DNA of 64,000 nucleotides. Source: Cyanoderma ruficeps (taxonomy: Eukaryota > Chordata > Aves > Passeriformes > Timaliidae). The translations under genes and the position numbers were made by a program. The notes under the pieces are model-generated. The model did not search any database. It saw only the letters and a list, made by a program, of their open reading frames with translations, and was not told the origin of the DNA. Location of the stretch: positions 650,644-714,643 of the forward strand of contig VZDJ01007755.1 in assembly GCA_008694505.1 (NCBI GenBank), in the 5' to 3' direction. Below are positions 1-12,300 of this stretch, piece by piece; the first letter of the stretch is position 1; each line of letters begins with the position of its first letter.

Positions 1-478
1 TATTGATTACAATTTTAAGAGTGAAGTGAGAGAATTTTACACCCATCATTAACAAAGGTATGCATGACTAGAGCAACTCAGCCACCAACTAAACATAAAG
101 AAATAGTATAAGTTAAGAATGGGTAGAAGTTAGGGAAGACTCCATTTTAACTTCTGGGATCAGCTGATGGGCTGAACCTCTCTTCTCCCCCACTGGGATG
201 TCTGTTGGGTAAGGACCATATTCTATGCTTGCTAAATTACTACCTCAAGCTAACTTTTATTAGTGAATAGAGCATCTTTTTATACTGTTTTGAGTAAACA
301 GAACATCTTTAAACTGCTTTGAATGCATTTTTGCAGTCAGACACCATCACCTTTTCAAACCTTTTCAAATTTTAAAACCTTAACCTGTCACACTTTCCTG
401 TTAACAGTGTGTATATGAATAAAGCGTGTTATTCCCCTCACGGCGAGCGTTCACGGGGGTTGCCGGCAGCGGGTGACA
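1..478 (+). mobile_element. Probable 3' part of an endogenous-retrovirus LTR
   Basis: An AATAAA signal at 418-423 is followed by a short CpG-rich stretch (about 440-475, containing CACGGCGAGCG and GCCGGCAGCGGG) that ends in TGACA at 478. A polyadenylation signal about 50 bp before a terminal CA is the usual layout of an LTR R-U5 region. The upstream 300 bp has the mixed composition of an LTR, and phrases such as the run near 290-330 look familiar from avian LTRs. The left end is not visible and I see no matching target duplication, so the element may start outside the window. No retroviral genes follow. Confidence 0.45.
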
Positions 479-3400
479 TACTTGACTAAGAGTGGAGACC
501 ACGGAGGAGTGCCTCTTATGCTGTGACCCTGAACATATTAGTGAAACCACCCTCTGATCCAGCACTGCAGTGTGCCCATAACAGGACATAGACAGACTGG
601 TCAGCCACAAGGTGCTCACAGACCAAACAAACAAAAAGCATTTTAGGAAAGCCTCCCCCCTTTATGTGACAGTCCCATCTCTTCAGTCTCTCACTTGGCT
701 ACAGAATATATTTCCTAACTTCAATGTCCTTGATTGAGTGATTGATTAATTGATTAATTTATGGTTATTAAACATACTGTGGAACATCCCTGAGTGAAGA
801 ACTACAGCAAGCATTTAACTTCTCTGTAAGGAACTTAAAAATGTAGTCTACTTTGGTTTTTTCACATGTTTTCTCTTCATTGTCTGAAAGTATCTTCAGT
901 GGTCATACACAAAAAGTAATGAACTGATATGCTTGTTATAATATTTCTACTGTTCTGAGTTCCAGCTTTGTCATTTAATTATAACAATTTCAAATCTGAT
1001 TTTTCTTTGAAGAAAATACCTAGATGTCTTACCAAGCTCTGAAAACATGATTGATAGAAAAGAAATTTTTTGGTTGGCATTTCAATCCACAAAAAAAAAA
1101 TGTTGATGTGGCACAGGTAAATTGATGAGCTGATGAAAAAGAAGTTGAAAACAATCCATAATGAATTAAATTACACTATTTGTAAGCCAAGATCTCTTGA
1201 TGAGGAAAATTATTTTAATGAGCCTAATTTTGTTCCCCATTAAAAGAAAATCTGTAATAGTATTTTGTTAGTGAAATAAGCCCCCTTACTTAAAAGACTA
1301 TCCTAGATCTCTGCAGATCTAGTTTCAAGCAGATACTTGATATTTGGGAATTTATTGTACCTATCAGAAAACTATAAATAGAATCTGTATTTACAATTAG
1401 CCAATTTTTAAGCAATTTAATGGAGAACTCTGATTTGCATCATCATCTTTTCATACCTAGAACAAAAAATATTTTATTCCATGTCAGGGCTGTACTATAG
1501 TTAGTAATTCTTTGTAGTTGAAAATAAGTGAAACACTCTTGTTCTTGTCTTTCTCTTTTCCTTCCTGGACTGCTGAATACACCACCTCATTTGTATTTAT
1601 TAGTTATTGCTACTTCTCTTCCTTCTTATTCTGGCTTTCTGCCTTCTTTTATATGCCTTTTTAATTAAATCTTATTCTGTCCTTTCATTACTTATTAATG
1701 TTTTCATTGGCAAGCATTTTCACTCTCCTTACACAGCAGAGTTAATTTATTTCAATAACCTTATTTAGACCTAGTTATCATCAATAACACAAATAATCCA
1801 TTTGTTAATTATGTGAATTGAAGTGACAATTTCAGAACACATATTCCTAACGCAAGGTCAAATGGTCATACCTGTAATGTGGCTTCTGTTTCATTAGCAA
1901 ATGTGCTGACTATTATTGTGACAGCATCTGATAGAAATTATTTACAACTTCTTACTAGGAACACTTGAGGTAGGTAGCTAAGTACAGTTGTTTTCCTATA
2001 TGTCCATTGTGAAGGAGACTTTGAATATCAAAGTTAACGTCCTCATTTTGGCCAGCCCTCTAAAGCAGCCTACATTGCCTGTACAGCAGCTCAGCTATTC
2101 CTAGTTTAGCTGCCTGAAGTCAGGCAGTGCAAACAACTTCTTCTCAATGTCTCTGCAAATCACCAGATCTCATTTAACAAAGTATTGATAAAGACACTTT
2201 AACTGTATCTCTTCTTTTAGCTGTGTTCTCATGGAATAGTTTTCTGGTAATTCTTCCAAACTTCCCGTTTCTCTAAACCTCAATCCACATTTTGTACTGA
2301 GTGTTACATTTCTTGTAAATTTGCCTTCATTGAGCAATGGTTTGAAGGAAAGGCAGTCATTTTTTGTTCTTTGTCATGGTTTCTCATCTTCTTTACCTTG
2401 CCTGTGGACTAATTCCTAGCACTTTCCCTCCTACCCTTATAAATAACAGTAGATTTTAGTATCTACAATTTCCTTCAGAAAATACTTAACAAATAAAATA
2501 TGAAAGCACCTCATTTTGTATTACTTTCTTTGGTTTTGTGATAGTTTCTGTATGCAGTGAGCAATTTAAGCAACATCATTTCTTCTTTTTGGTGTTGGCA
2601 AAGAAATAGCTTACTTCTAGTTCTTCATTATGCCATAATGAAGAAGAGTAAAAGTAAAAGATTACCTTGGTTTCAGTCATGTGGCCTAATCTTAGCTTGC
2701 TGTAATCTGTCACATGGCTACTAATAAGCTATTATTCCAATGGCTGCCAGAATCACCATGGCTTTGTGTGTGACATCAGTCTGAAAGGAAAGAGAACACA
2801 CAAGAAAATTTACAAGTAAGAATCTCTTGCTTTCAGAGAGGCTGCAACACAAGCCTGAGGGGCTCTGTGTGGAAGGCATGCACGCACTTCTGTCAAACAA
2901 ACATTGAGCTCAAGTACCATCAGCAGCTTTACAGTTGTGATCAAAGCCAAAACAGTCTGTAAAGTATAAAAGTAGCTCATACCAGTAAAAGTTGCTGAGT
3001 AGTAAGTGGATGAGTATGCAAAAGGAAGTGATTTGGAAAACAAACTATTTCAGTGCTCACACAAAGGGAAAGGTGAACTTTTTCAGAGAGGTTATTGGAG
3101 CTTTGAACTGTCCTTTCCATCAGACTCAATGCTCTGTTTCAAGCTTCTCCTGTAGCTTACTGGCTCTGGACTAATTATAGGTTAATACCTTAAGGAGCAG
3201 TTACACAGAATTGCCCTCTGTGTGCTGGATGTTACACACCAGCCTTTGGCTGCTATCCCCACCGCAACACCAGGCTGCTTGTGTGAGTGGTGAAATAGAC
3301 ACACAGGACACTGAGGACAAACAGGCATCACCACGGCAGCCACAGCCCCACAGTGCCACAACCACAAAACTAGCATTCATAAAATAAGGAACTGTATACA

Positions 3401-4768
3401 AAAAGCTGCCTACGCTGAAAAAACAGACTTTTCAGATGCTGGAGCTGTTAAATATAAGTGAGAGAACATTTTCACCCTCGTTCCACAGGAGTTAGCAGTG
3501 ATATCTCTACAGCTAAAATATTGTGATGACATGACATTTTATGGCCTACAGGATCAGAGGACAGCCCCGTTGACATCCACGCAAAAACAGATGTAGAAAA
3601 CTGAACATTGAGAAGATATGTTGTATTTAATTGCTGTATCTGAGAAAAACAAAGTTTCCCAGAGAAGCATCTGCACTTTACTTATTGATTCTGTAGTGTT
3701 CTCACTTTCCCAGGGGTTCCTATGCATCAGACTGAACACACTGGGTTATGTATCAGTTACAATTGCATGAACACAGGGTCCTCCAAGTCCCTCTGCTGTG
3801 TTTAATGTCACACACGCTTTAGCATCACATTGTCTCTTATCCTGAGGCACTGCCTCTGGGGCAGCATTAGGGGGAGATGACTGACCCATCCAGGCAGCTC
3901 TGCACTGGGATGTGCTATTGTGGATGAGAGAAGAATTGGAGATACAGTATGCAATGTGGAATGAATGTCATAGAAGATAAACATGAGAAGAAAATCAGAT
4001 AGGTGTTTCTCGCACAGAAAATCAGTGGTTTTCATTATTTTGTCCATTATCGCAGCATTATGTGCTTTTCAAGAATGTAATATAAGACACATTTTTAAAC
4101 ATAGCCATTAATTTTTCAGTGTAACTTCTTCTCATGCTCAAAACATGTTGTATGGTCATCATGTAAGCAAATAAGATTTCTTACTGCCTTTTTATCTCTC
4201 TATTATATATATATCTCCATGTAGAGGATTTCTGACATAAGAATAGAGCAATAAGTCTTTGATAAAGAGCCTACTAACTTGATAAAGATTTTGATCCTTA
4301 TTTCTAGTCTTCTGTTGTTTGGTGTTTTGTTTGCTTGGTTTGTAAATATACAAGACATTTAACCTGAGTTTAAGAGTTGTGTAGGTATGATGGGAATATG
4401 GAGGGTAGTGAAGTAATATATACAGAGGTTACATTTTACTTGTGTACATCAGTATCTGTAACTGACAAAACACAAAGCACAGTATTAAACTTCTGGATTT
4501 TGCAAAGGGAAAATGCATTGCACCAAAATAATATTTCATTTTACTAATTTCTTAATAAAGGTGCAAATGCAAATAAGGAATTACATCAGTTTTGAAAGGA
4601 CTTTAAATGTTATTTTTGCAGAGCTATCGAGCAATAGATTTCCTGTTATTCCTTAACCAAATTTCCTTACTTGCTGATTCAGCAAGGACTTTTTAAGCTT
4701 AGTACAAACTATTTACTTTTTAATATTTTCTTGCTTTGATAAAGACATACCTCTCTCTGATTTTTTTT
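479..4768. other. Unique AT-rich DNA, no gene seen
   Basis: I see no exon, no interspersed repeat that I recognise and no RNA gene. The open frames here are short and have no recognisable motifs. A perfect 12-bp inverted repeat lies at 2621-2645 and is listed separately. A short AT dinucleotide run lies near 4204-4213. Confidence 0.6.
2621..2645. repeat. Perfect inverted repeat, 12-bp arms
   Basis: The arm TTCTTCATTATG (2621-2632) is followed by a single C and then its exact reverse complement CATAATGAAGAA (2634-2645). With a one-base spacer this is close to a continuous palindrome, able to form a cruciform. No gene lies close by. Confidence 0.85.
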
Positions 4769-4827
4769 NNNNNNNNNNNNNNNNNNNNNNNNNNNNNNNN
4801 NNNNNNNNNNNNNNNNNNNNNNNNNNN
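4769..4827. other. Assembly gap (N run)
   Basis: There are 59 N bases. The left edge is a run of T and the right edge is a long A-rich run (4828 to about 4865, broken only by GAAGAAG). The edges suggest that a homopolymer or a hairpin-forming stretch stopped the assembly. Any open frame reading through the gap is meaningless. Confidence 0.98.
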
Positions 4828-7017
4828 AAAAAAAAAAAAAAAAAAAGAAGAAGAAAAAAAAAAAATTTACACCTCCAGACAAGTACTGCTATGGGCTCAA
4901 AAAGAGAGTTGACAAATTCACAGACAAAAACAATATCAAAAGAGATCAAACACACAAATGCATCTCTCATGCCTGAAGAACCCCATGAGACACAGATGGC
5001 CAAAACCTGGGAAATTATATTGAGAAGTATAAACAGGTGCTTTGCTCTTTTGTTCCTCCTGAAGCACCCATGATGGCTCTTTATAGAGAGGCAGAAATGA
5101 AGCAGATCTATCTCCCTGTTCTTTATGTTCTGCATAGTGTGCAATAAAGTTTAGATACTTACGATGTAGGGAAAAAAATAGAGAAAGTAATTGTATCATA
5201 AAAATATAATGTAATGCTAATTTCTGAAAAGCACTCCAGGAATCATACAACGAGGCAATGAGCCATATGGCACTCACTGTTTGAGATCAAAACCCACTCC
5301 CTGAAATGCTAAAAGCTAATCATGTAGATTATTTGCTGTTGGCTCTTGATGGTGATTTGGCATTTGACCAATGAGTAATTCACAGATCAGGAGGGAGGTT
5401 TGCTTCCTGATTAAATGGATAACAAACATTTTAAACAGACGCTCAACATGAATGCAAACCAATAATAATGTACTTCCACTGTGAACTTTTGAAATTTATG
5501 GATAATTTCACAGATACTGCATAGCAGCCAAAATGCTTGGTGGCAATAACTGATTAGATAACCTAGCTAAAGAGAAACAGCCATTCTAGTTTTGTGTGTA
5601 AGGGTATACATATATCCCTTTCATTGTCAGGGTCTTCATTAGGTCTTCCCTCTCTGGAGTAGCCTGATAATGTGTAGCAAAACCCATAGGTATAAATTTA
5701 GCACCTGAGTTACTTTCACTATTCTCCCTGAGAAAAGACACGAGTTTTACAGACAATCTTTCCAATTTGTCCTTCACAGAGTACCATGTATTATCAGCAA
5801 GAGTTCTTAAAGAAATCCTGCCTGAATGGAGATAGTTAATATATCTCTTACAGCAACAGCATTTTAGGACTTGTCTTGCCTTGGGCAAGATTGTCCCTGA
5901 GATTTCAGTGTGGCTCATGAGCTTGTAGGAGGGAATTCAAACTGCATAATCTATGAATTCTTTCCTTGTTTGTTTTTTTTTTGTCCATATTACATCTAAC
6001 AATTTTCCACATAATTGATATTTCTCTCCTATATAATCGGACATGACCATATAATTTCTAAAATTCAGTTAGGCCTTACTGAGCAAAAATGGGAATGATG
6101 CAGATTATATGGGTTACTATGAGCATCGTTACAGAAACTAAGATATATTGGTAATTTGGTAATTCAGTGATATGTTAATGTCAAAAAAATAAATTCGGGG
6201 TCAGTGATAGTGGAAGGGATGATTTCAAGTAATCAGAGCTGCTGCTTACAGCCACTCGAATATAAAATCCTAAAAAAAATTCTCCAAAACTGAAAATAGT
6301 AAAGGATTTTAATATGAAAAAATAAGCTTTGAAAGGACAAGAACTTACAGTAATCAATATTATAGAATGAGATTACCTAAATGTGTATAGATTACTTCAC
6401 AATGAAAGGGCATAGGAACATCTAATTTTTTTTAATTTTTAAATGTAAAACTAAGGAGAAGAGTGTGTTTACAGGCATAGTTTGGCATCACTGACAAAAG
6501 CCTAATATGTAGGAAAGGAAAAGAGTCAGTTAAAGAATATTTAAGTAAAGGCAATATTGCTTCCTTCTAGCATAGTCAAATTAATCCACAAGGTGTTCTA
6601 GACCTAAAACATGGTCTGAATCAGACATTGAAAAGAAATTTGGAAGATGCTGGACTGCTACTTATTCTATTAAATTTAAAACTATGATTTTAAAAAGCAT
6701 GGGAAGAGCATTAATGCAGAGCTACTGAAGTTTCAAAAAGGACATTTAACCAAGATTGACTGCAATTAAAAAAAATGGGACATATATCAAGAAAAACAAA
6801 GTTCTCATTGGGGAAACAAACCAGATAAAATGGATAGAAATATAGTTATTAAACAGACACCAAGGAGACAATTTTAAATTTAAAAGAAGAGTGGCCATGT
6901 TGTGACGAAGTATTAATTAATTCAATCAATAAAATTCAGAAAGCATTCCAAATAATTTATAGGAATGCAAAAAGAATTGCAGTTTTATAGACAAGTACAT
7001 GATATGACAATAACACG
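4828..7017. other. Unique AT-rich DNA, no gene seen
   Basis: Apart from the A-rich edge of the gap I see no exon or recognisable repeat. A 110-residue open frame on the minus strand (5586-5918) has a cysteine cluster (CCCCK) but no recognised family, no splice context and no promoter that I can support, so I leave it as a chance frame. Confidence 0.5.
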
Positions 7018-7610
7018 AGGCAGTGTGCCTTTGTGGCCAAGAAGGCAAATGATGTCCTGGGCTGCATTAGGAGGAGTGTTGCCAGCAGGTGGAGGACGGT
7101 GATCCTGCCCATCTACTTGGCCCTGGTGTGGCCACACCACGAGTGATGGGTCCAGTTCTGGACCCCTGATATGAGAGAAACACAGACATACTGGAGAGAA
7201 TCCAGTGAAGAGTTATTGAGAACATTAAGGGACTAGAGCATCTGTCCTATGAGAAAATGCAGAGAAAATTGGGACTTTGAGCCCAGAGAAGAAAAGTTTC
7301 CAGGAGAACCTTTATTAATGTCCATAAATACCTGAAATGAGAGGGCAAAGAGGACAGATCAAGACTTTTTTAAGTGGTGCCCATGACCAATTGAACACAG
7401 GAGGTTCTCTCTGAACAAGAGGAAACATCTTTTCACTGTGAGTATGACTGAGCACTGGCACAAGTTGTTGAGGGAGGTTGTGGAGCTTTCCACCTTACAG
7501 ATGTGCAAAAACCTTCTGGACATGGTCCTGGCCCACTGTCTCTAGGTGGCTCTGCTTGCTGCAGGGGAGTTATATCAGGTTCCTTCCATCCTGAGATATT
7601 TTGGGATCTT
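7018..7610 (+). mobile_element. CR1 LINE fragment, decayed
   Basis: The sequence follows the 3' part of avian CR1 ORF2 and its 3' tail. It includes the stretches around AAGAAGGCAAATG, GATCCTGCCCATCTACTTGG, the GGTCCAGTTCTGG motif, and the GAGCACTGGCAC motif. It ends near a much changed copy of the usual tail (TTCCTTCCATCCTGAG). There are several deletions and the reading frame is broken. It is truncated at its 5' end, as most CR1 copies are. Confidence 0.88.
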
Positions 7611-8999
7611 GAGTAAGGAAAGGCATTGGAATCATGAACAAGTAGGAGATATTCACCAAACAGGAAATATTGTCCACTTGAGCACTTGGATAGTGGGGCT
7701 TCTGGTATTGAGAAGGGAACTTTTAATAAAACACTCTTTAAAAGAGGTAGGATACATTTGGAAGACACTTACATGAACTCACTCTTTAGTCCACAGCTGA
7801 AGGAAGGAATGGAGGTACTTAAGAGTGAGAGACAGCTGAGGAATATGTGTCCTAAAAATAATGAGAGCAATGCATTTAGTGAGAGTGTTATCTTTTACAC
7901 AGCCGGAAAAAAATGAAGCCAAAAATTAACAACAAAAACTTGAAATATTTATATAACAACAAGCTCTAGCAATAAATATTACACTAAAAAAATCATACAT
8001 CAGATGAAACTAGATGATGATAGAAATAATATATACCTGTTGGCATACTTGCCCAAATGCCTTATCCCATGTCATGTGAAATTAACTTCTCATTTGCCAT
8101 TTCTGTAGCTGGCTTTTGACTTCCAGGTCTGCAGTCACTCAGGTTGCCCTGGCTGGTATTTTCCAGAGCTTCTATGACAGTAATTTTCTCTTGCTCTGGT
8201 TCAGTTGCACCTGCAATCTTACACCTGCAGGTTTCATAACTATTGTTAGTACAGGCTGCAATGGGAATGCACCCTGCAAATGCATCTCAACATCCTTCGT
8301 GCACCAAAGGGACTCTCACGACTCTTGGGAAGGTCTGTCCAGGTGTAACCATCATGAGTGCTGCCCATGGCTCATGCCCCTGTGGGACTCTGCTGGACTG
8401 AGAAGCAAAGGAAACTAGTGAGAAGCCCCAGAGACCTTGTGTTTGTGAAGGCTGTGAGATCTTGTAGGCAAGCAAAAGATTGAAGAAGAATCATTAACCC
8501 TGGAAGGCGCACATTAAGATTAACCATATGGCAGAGAGGTTAGTGAAGAGATGTCTGCCTAGAAAGCCAAGAAATACTGAGATAAATTAAGGATTTTTGA
8601 AAGCTAAACTAAACTGTGTCTTTAAAGAAAACAAAACCAAAAAAAAGTTGAAAGAGATAACAGATTTCCTAGACCTGTATCTATGTGGGAAAAGAGGTCA
8701 AGGAATAAAGAACCACTCTGGCATGCTGTGATGACTAGGTACAGTTTAAAGATAATCAAAATATAGTCTCAGACTAGATTAATATTTTGCTTTCCTTCTC
8801 AGTAAGAATAATTATACTGAGCATAAGGGCAAAGACAGGATGGAAAATGGGAAATGAGAGCATGGAAACAAATAGGACTTTGACCAAAGTATAATCAAAC
8901 TTTAGGACAGCCTGCTGTGTTGCAGTGCACTTTATGAAAAACCAGTAATTGAGCTGAATAAGGGAGGTTAGAACAAAAGTTGAACGACCTTGAGGACCC
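7611..8999. other. Unassigned DNA between two CR1-like segments
   Basis: No exon is recognised. Part of the right half (about 8500-9000) is purine-rich and could be the older upstream part of the remnant listed at 9000-9345, but the similarity is too weak for me to place a boundary. Confidence 0.4.
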
Positions 9000-9345
9000 A
9001 AGTTTTACAGATCAGAAGGAATTCAAGACTGCTAAATATAGGGTCACGCACTTAGAGGAATACCAGGAATCTCTGTTATAAATTTGGGAGCTAATCATTG
9101 AAAATGACAGGAGAGGAGGAAAACTTGTGTATGCTGGTCCGTCACAGGACATCTGAATGATGTGATGTGTCTGTGAAAAAGGCAAGGAAGGATACATCCA
9201 CACAGAAGGAGTGAAACAATAGTGCCTTTATATGAATCATTGGTAGGGCTCCATGTATAACAGTAGTTGTCCATGTCTAGGGAAGCAGGATTCAGAATAG
9301 GACAAAGGCACAGAAGGTCTATTCAGAAGATCACAAGAATAAATT
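9000..9345 (+). mobile_element. Possible very old CR1/L3-type LINE remnant
   Basis: Phrases in order resemble the ORF2 C-terminal region of ancient amniote CR1 elements: TTTGGGAGCTAATCATTGAAAA, GACAGGAGAGGAGGA, CTGTGAAAAAGGCAAGGAAGG, TGGTAGGGCTCCATGT and GAAGATCACAAGAA. They stand at about the spacing expected. The copy is heavily changed and no reading frame survives. This is pattern recognition from memory and needs a repeat search. Confidence 0.45.
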
Positions 9346-12300
9346 CCTTTTGTATTATAATTGACAGCAACTGTATTTTTTAAAAAAATCAAAGATTGAG
9401 TTAGTCTGTCTAAAAATGTCTTTAGGGTGTTTTTTCATTCAACATCAGGAAGATGATACAGCTGTTTAAACTAGAGGACAGAGGTGAAGCAAGACAAAAT
9501 TGTAAATTAACTATGACAGTACTGAGGCTGCAAATTAAAAGAATATTTTTAACCATAAACAAGAGAGATTTTTAGTAAAAGTTCTTGGGGAAAAGCTTGA
9601 ATGTTTTTAGTCAGACTTTCTGCAATTTATGAAAGGGATTATATGAACTCACATTAATCTGGCTTTTGTAGTCTGTCGTCTTGGAGGTTCTTTCATTCTC
9701 TTTTAGGTAAGATGCAAGTTATCTAAACAAAGTCTAAAACTATTGTTCACCCTCGTTGCCTTCTGTGAGAAATCACAGCTAATCCTGGTATCAGTGAAGT
9801 TCTGTCAGAACAGATCTGTGTGTATAAGTATTTTGGAAATTCTGCTGATTAGTTATTTCTCAATAAGCTGTTGTGGGGGTGAGGACAGCAGCACAATTTG
9901 AAGAGAAGGCTTAAATGTAGCAAATGCCTCAGATTATAGCAATGGATAATACCTGGACATCTTTCCTTCAAAGCAGAGAGCTTTCTCTATCCTTTTAGAA
10001 AAAGTGTATGTGGACAGTGTTGAACTATGGCCCATAAAGGAAATGTATTAGGCACAGAAGTAGTTCCATTACCAAGTTGCACAGATTTCAAAGGTACTAC
10101 CATAGCTTTTTCTTCAATCCAAAGTTGTCATAAGTAATTCCTCTATCTGTGTGTCTGTGTATCTATCAAAAGGATATTCTACTGTTCTGGTTGCCACATG
10201 CCCAAGACACTGGTAAATACTGAGTGGCATCCTAAATAAATTGTTCTTGACTGTGGATAGATAATAGCAGAGAGGGTATGGAGGATGAGGACTTTACACA
10301 GTCACATGCATGTACATGAAACATGCACAAACATTTACACACACCGCAGACAGCACAGAGATCACCTGCCTGAACACTTTGAGTGCTTGAAACATGTACT
10401 TTGACTTTGTTCCCCAGTTAGTAGTGAGTCGTAGAGCTCAATGAGTCATATAGCCCATAGGACCAAGAAGAAAACATGAAAAAACATAGGAATCCACATA
10501 GACCCAACAAAAAAAATGTGTCTACTTCCTTCTTTTAATCCTAACAGAATAGAGATCGCCTCATCTACGATCCTTATTGGACCCTTCCAATTTGAAATAT
10601 TCATGCAATCACATGATTCAGTGATCTACACATACCTTTAATTAATCTAAAATCTGTATACTATTTCAAAGTATTTGATTTTTATTTGTATAGAAACATA
10701 CCTTTTATGTTTTCCATATTGGAAAAATACAACACCCAGCCCATTCCCTTGGTAGATCTGGTTCCTTTGTCAGTCTTTGTCCCAGCCACCAGAATTGTGG
10801 TGGGGAAAAGATAATAAACTTTCACTCAGACTGGGCTGACTAAAAGGCATCTTACCTAAATGAGTGCAATTGCAGCTTCATTTTAAACTCTTTCCGGATC
10901 TCAGGTCCAAATGCTGCTGTATTTGGCTTGGTTATACAGACTTTTACAGCAAATATTAACATTCAAAGAGCTGGCTTGTCAGAGAATTTAGACATTTTCC
11001 TAATTTTAAAAAGTGACTTCAGTGGGCCATCTCTAGTTAGGCCTGTGTGTATCAGTAATCAGAGCCAAGGTGTTTGTGAGTGTAGTTCTTGCCTCTTTTC
11101 TATATCTGCCCAAACCTGTCCTGCTGAGTTCAAAGACAGATTACACATTCCTTATCTTTTGTAAATTCCTTTGGGTCACCTTATTCCTCCAAGTCTACCA
11201 CAAGTTCTTTTTGATTTTTAAGATAAATTGTTTGCAAAGACATTCTTCCTAAAGAGGTGTCCCTGAACACACCAGCCATGTGCCTTTTCTAAATGATGGC
11301 TGATATTAATAAATAAACAATGAAATATATCTGTATACTTACAGAATCATATAATATATCCAGCTGGAAGGGATCCATTATGAAATACATTTTAATAGAT
11401 TTGAAATATGAAATATTATATCAGCTATTTAATATAAGTGTAAAATAATATAGTATGAAAAAATGATCAGGAACCTGGCAACCAAGTGACAATGAAGAGC
11501 TGCAAGTCGAAATCAGCTCTCCCAGGTCATGTCTCAATGATTAGATTTTTAAGTTAAAAAAATGGATTGGTGTGTAGAGTATTTCCTGAGGATAACAGGT
11601 TTTCTGACAGAAGAGGGAACAGGAAGCAAAAGAGTACCCTCTCTTTTTAACACTTGCCATCTCAAAATGCACTGAGGGACATAAAGGATTCCTTATCCTT
11701 TTGTGGTGCCTTTTTCCAAATTTCAGTTATTATCTTACAACACAAGTAACATCTTTCCAAGCTAATTCATTAACTGACATTATTTTCTCTGTACCCAACT
11801 CTTTTTGCTGTGTTCTTGGCCTTTTATTCACCCGTCATCATCTGGTTTAGAACTCCACTTTCTAGTTTCTAATTTTGCCTCCTCCGCTTTCTGGTGTTGC
11901 TGCATCTGGAAAAAGCAGAGGGAGAGGTTGTGAAGGGTGAGCACCCAGTGCTATATTTCTACTTGGCAGAAGCTACAACTCCTCCTGCCTTGGGCTGCTC
12001 TGATGGCAGAAGGCAACGGTGCATGAGGAGCATTTAGCACAGTCGTGACCCTGCTAGCAAGGTGTAAATCAATTAGCTGTTGAGCTGGCAGCCTAAGGCT
12101 ATAGAACGAGGGTGAAGAAAATTATGGCTGTCCTGATTTGGATCTTAGGGGAGGGTTGCTGCTTTGTTGTTTGTTTGTTGGTTTGGTTTTGGTTTGGCTT
12201 GGTTTGGGTTTTGATTGCTGATATTTTTTTTTTTATTTTCCCCACAGGGAAAGCTCTCCAGGGCAGCAAGCTATCGATTTTCAGTCCTAGTTAATAGTAT

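Noticed and set aside
4713..5144. 143-codon frame on the minus strand
   Set aside because: It reads through the N gap and the homopolymer edges, so it is an artefact.
5586..5918. 110-residue minus-strand frame with a CCCC cluster
   Set aside because: It matches no family that I know, and there is no supporting promoter, splice or conservation evidence. It could be reconsidered if RNA data cover it.
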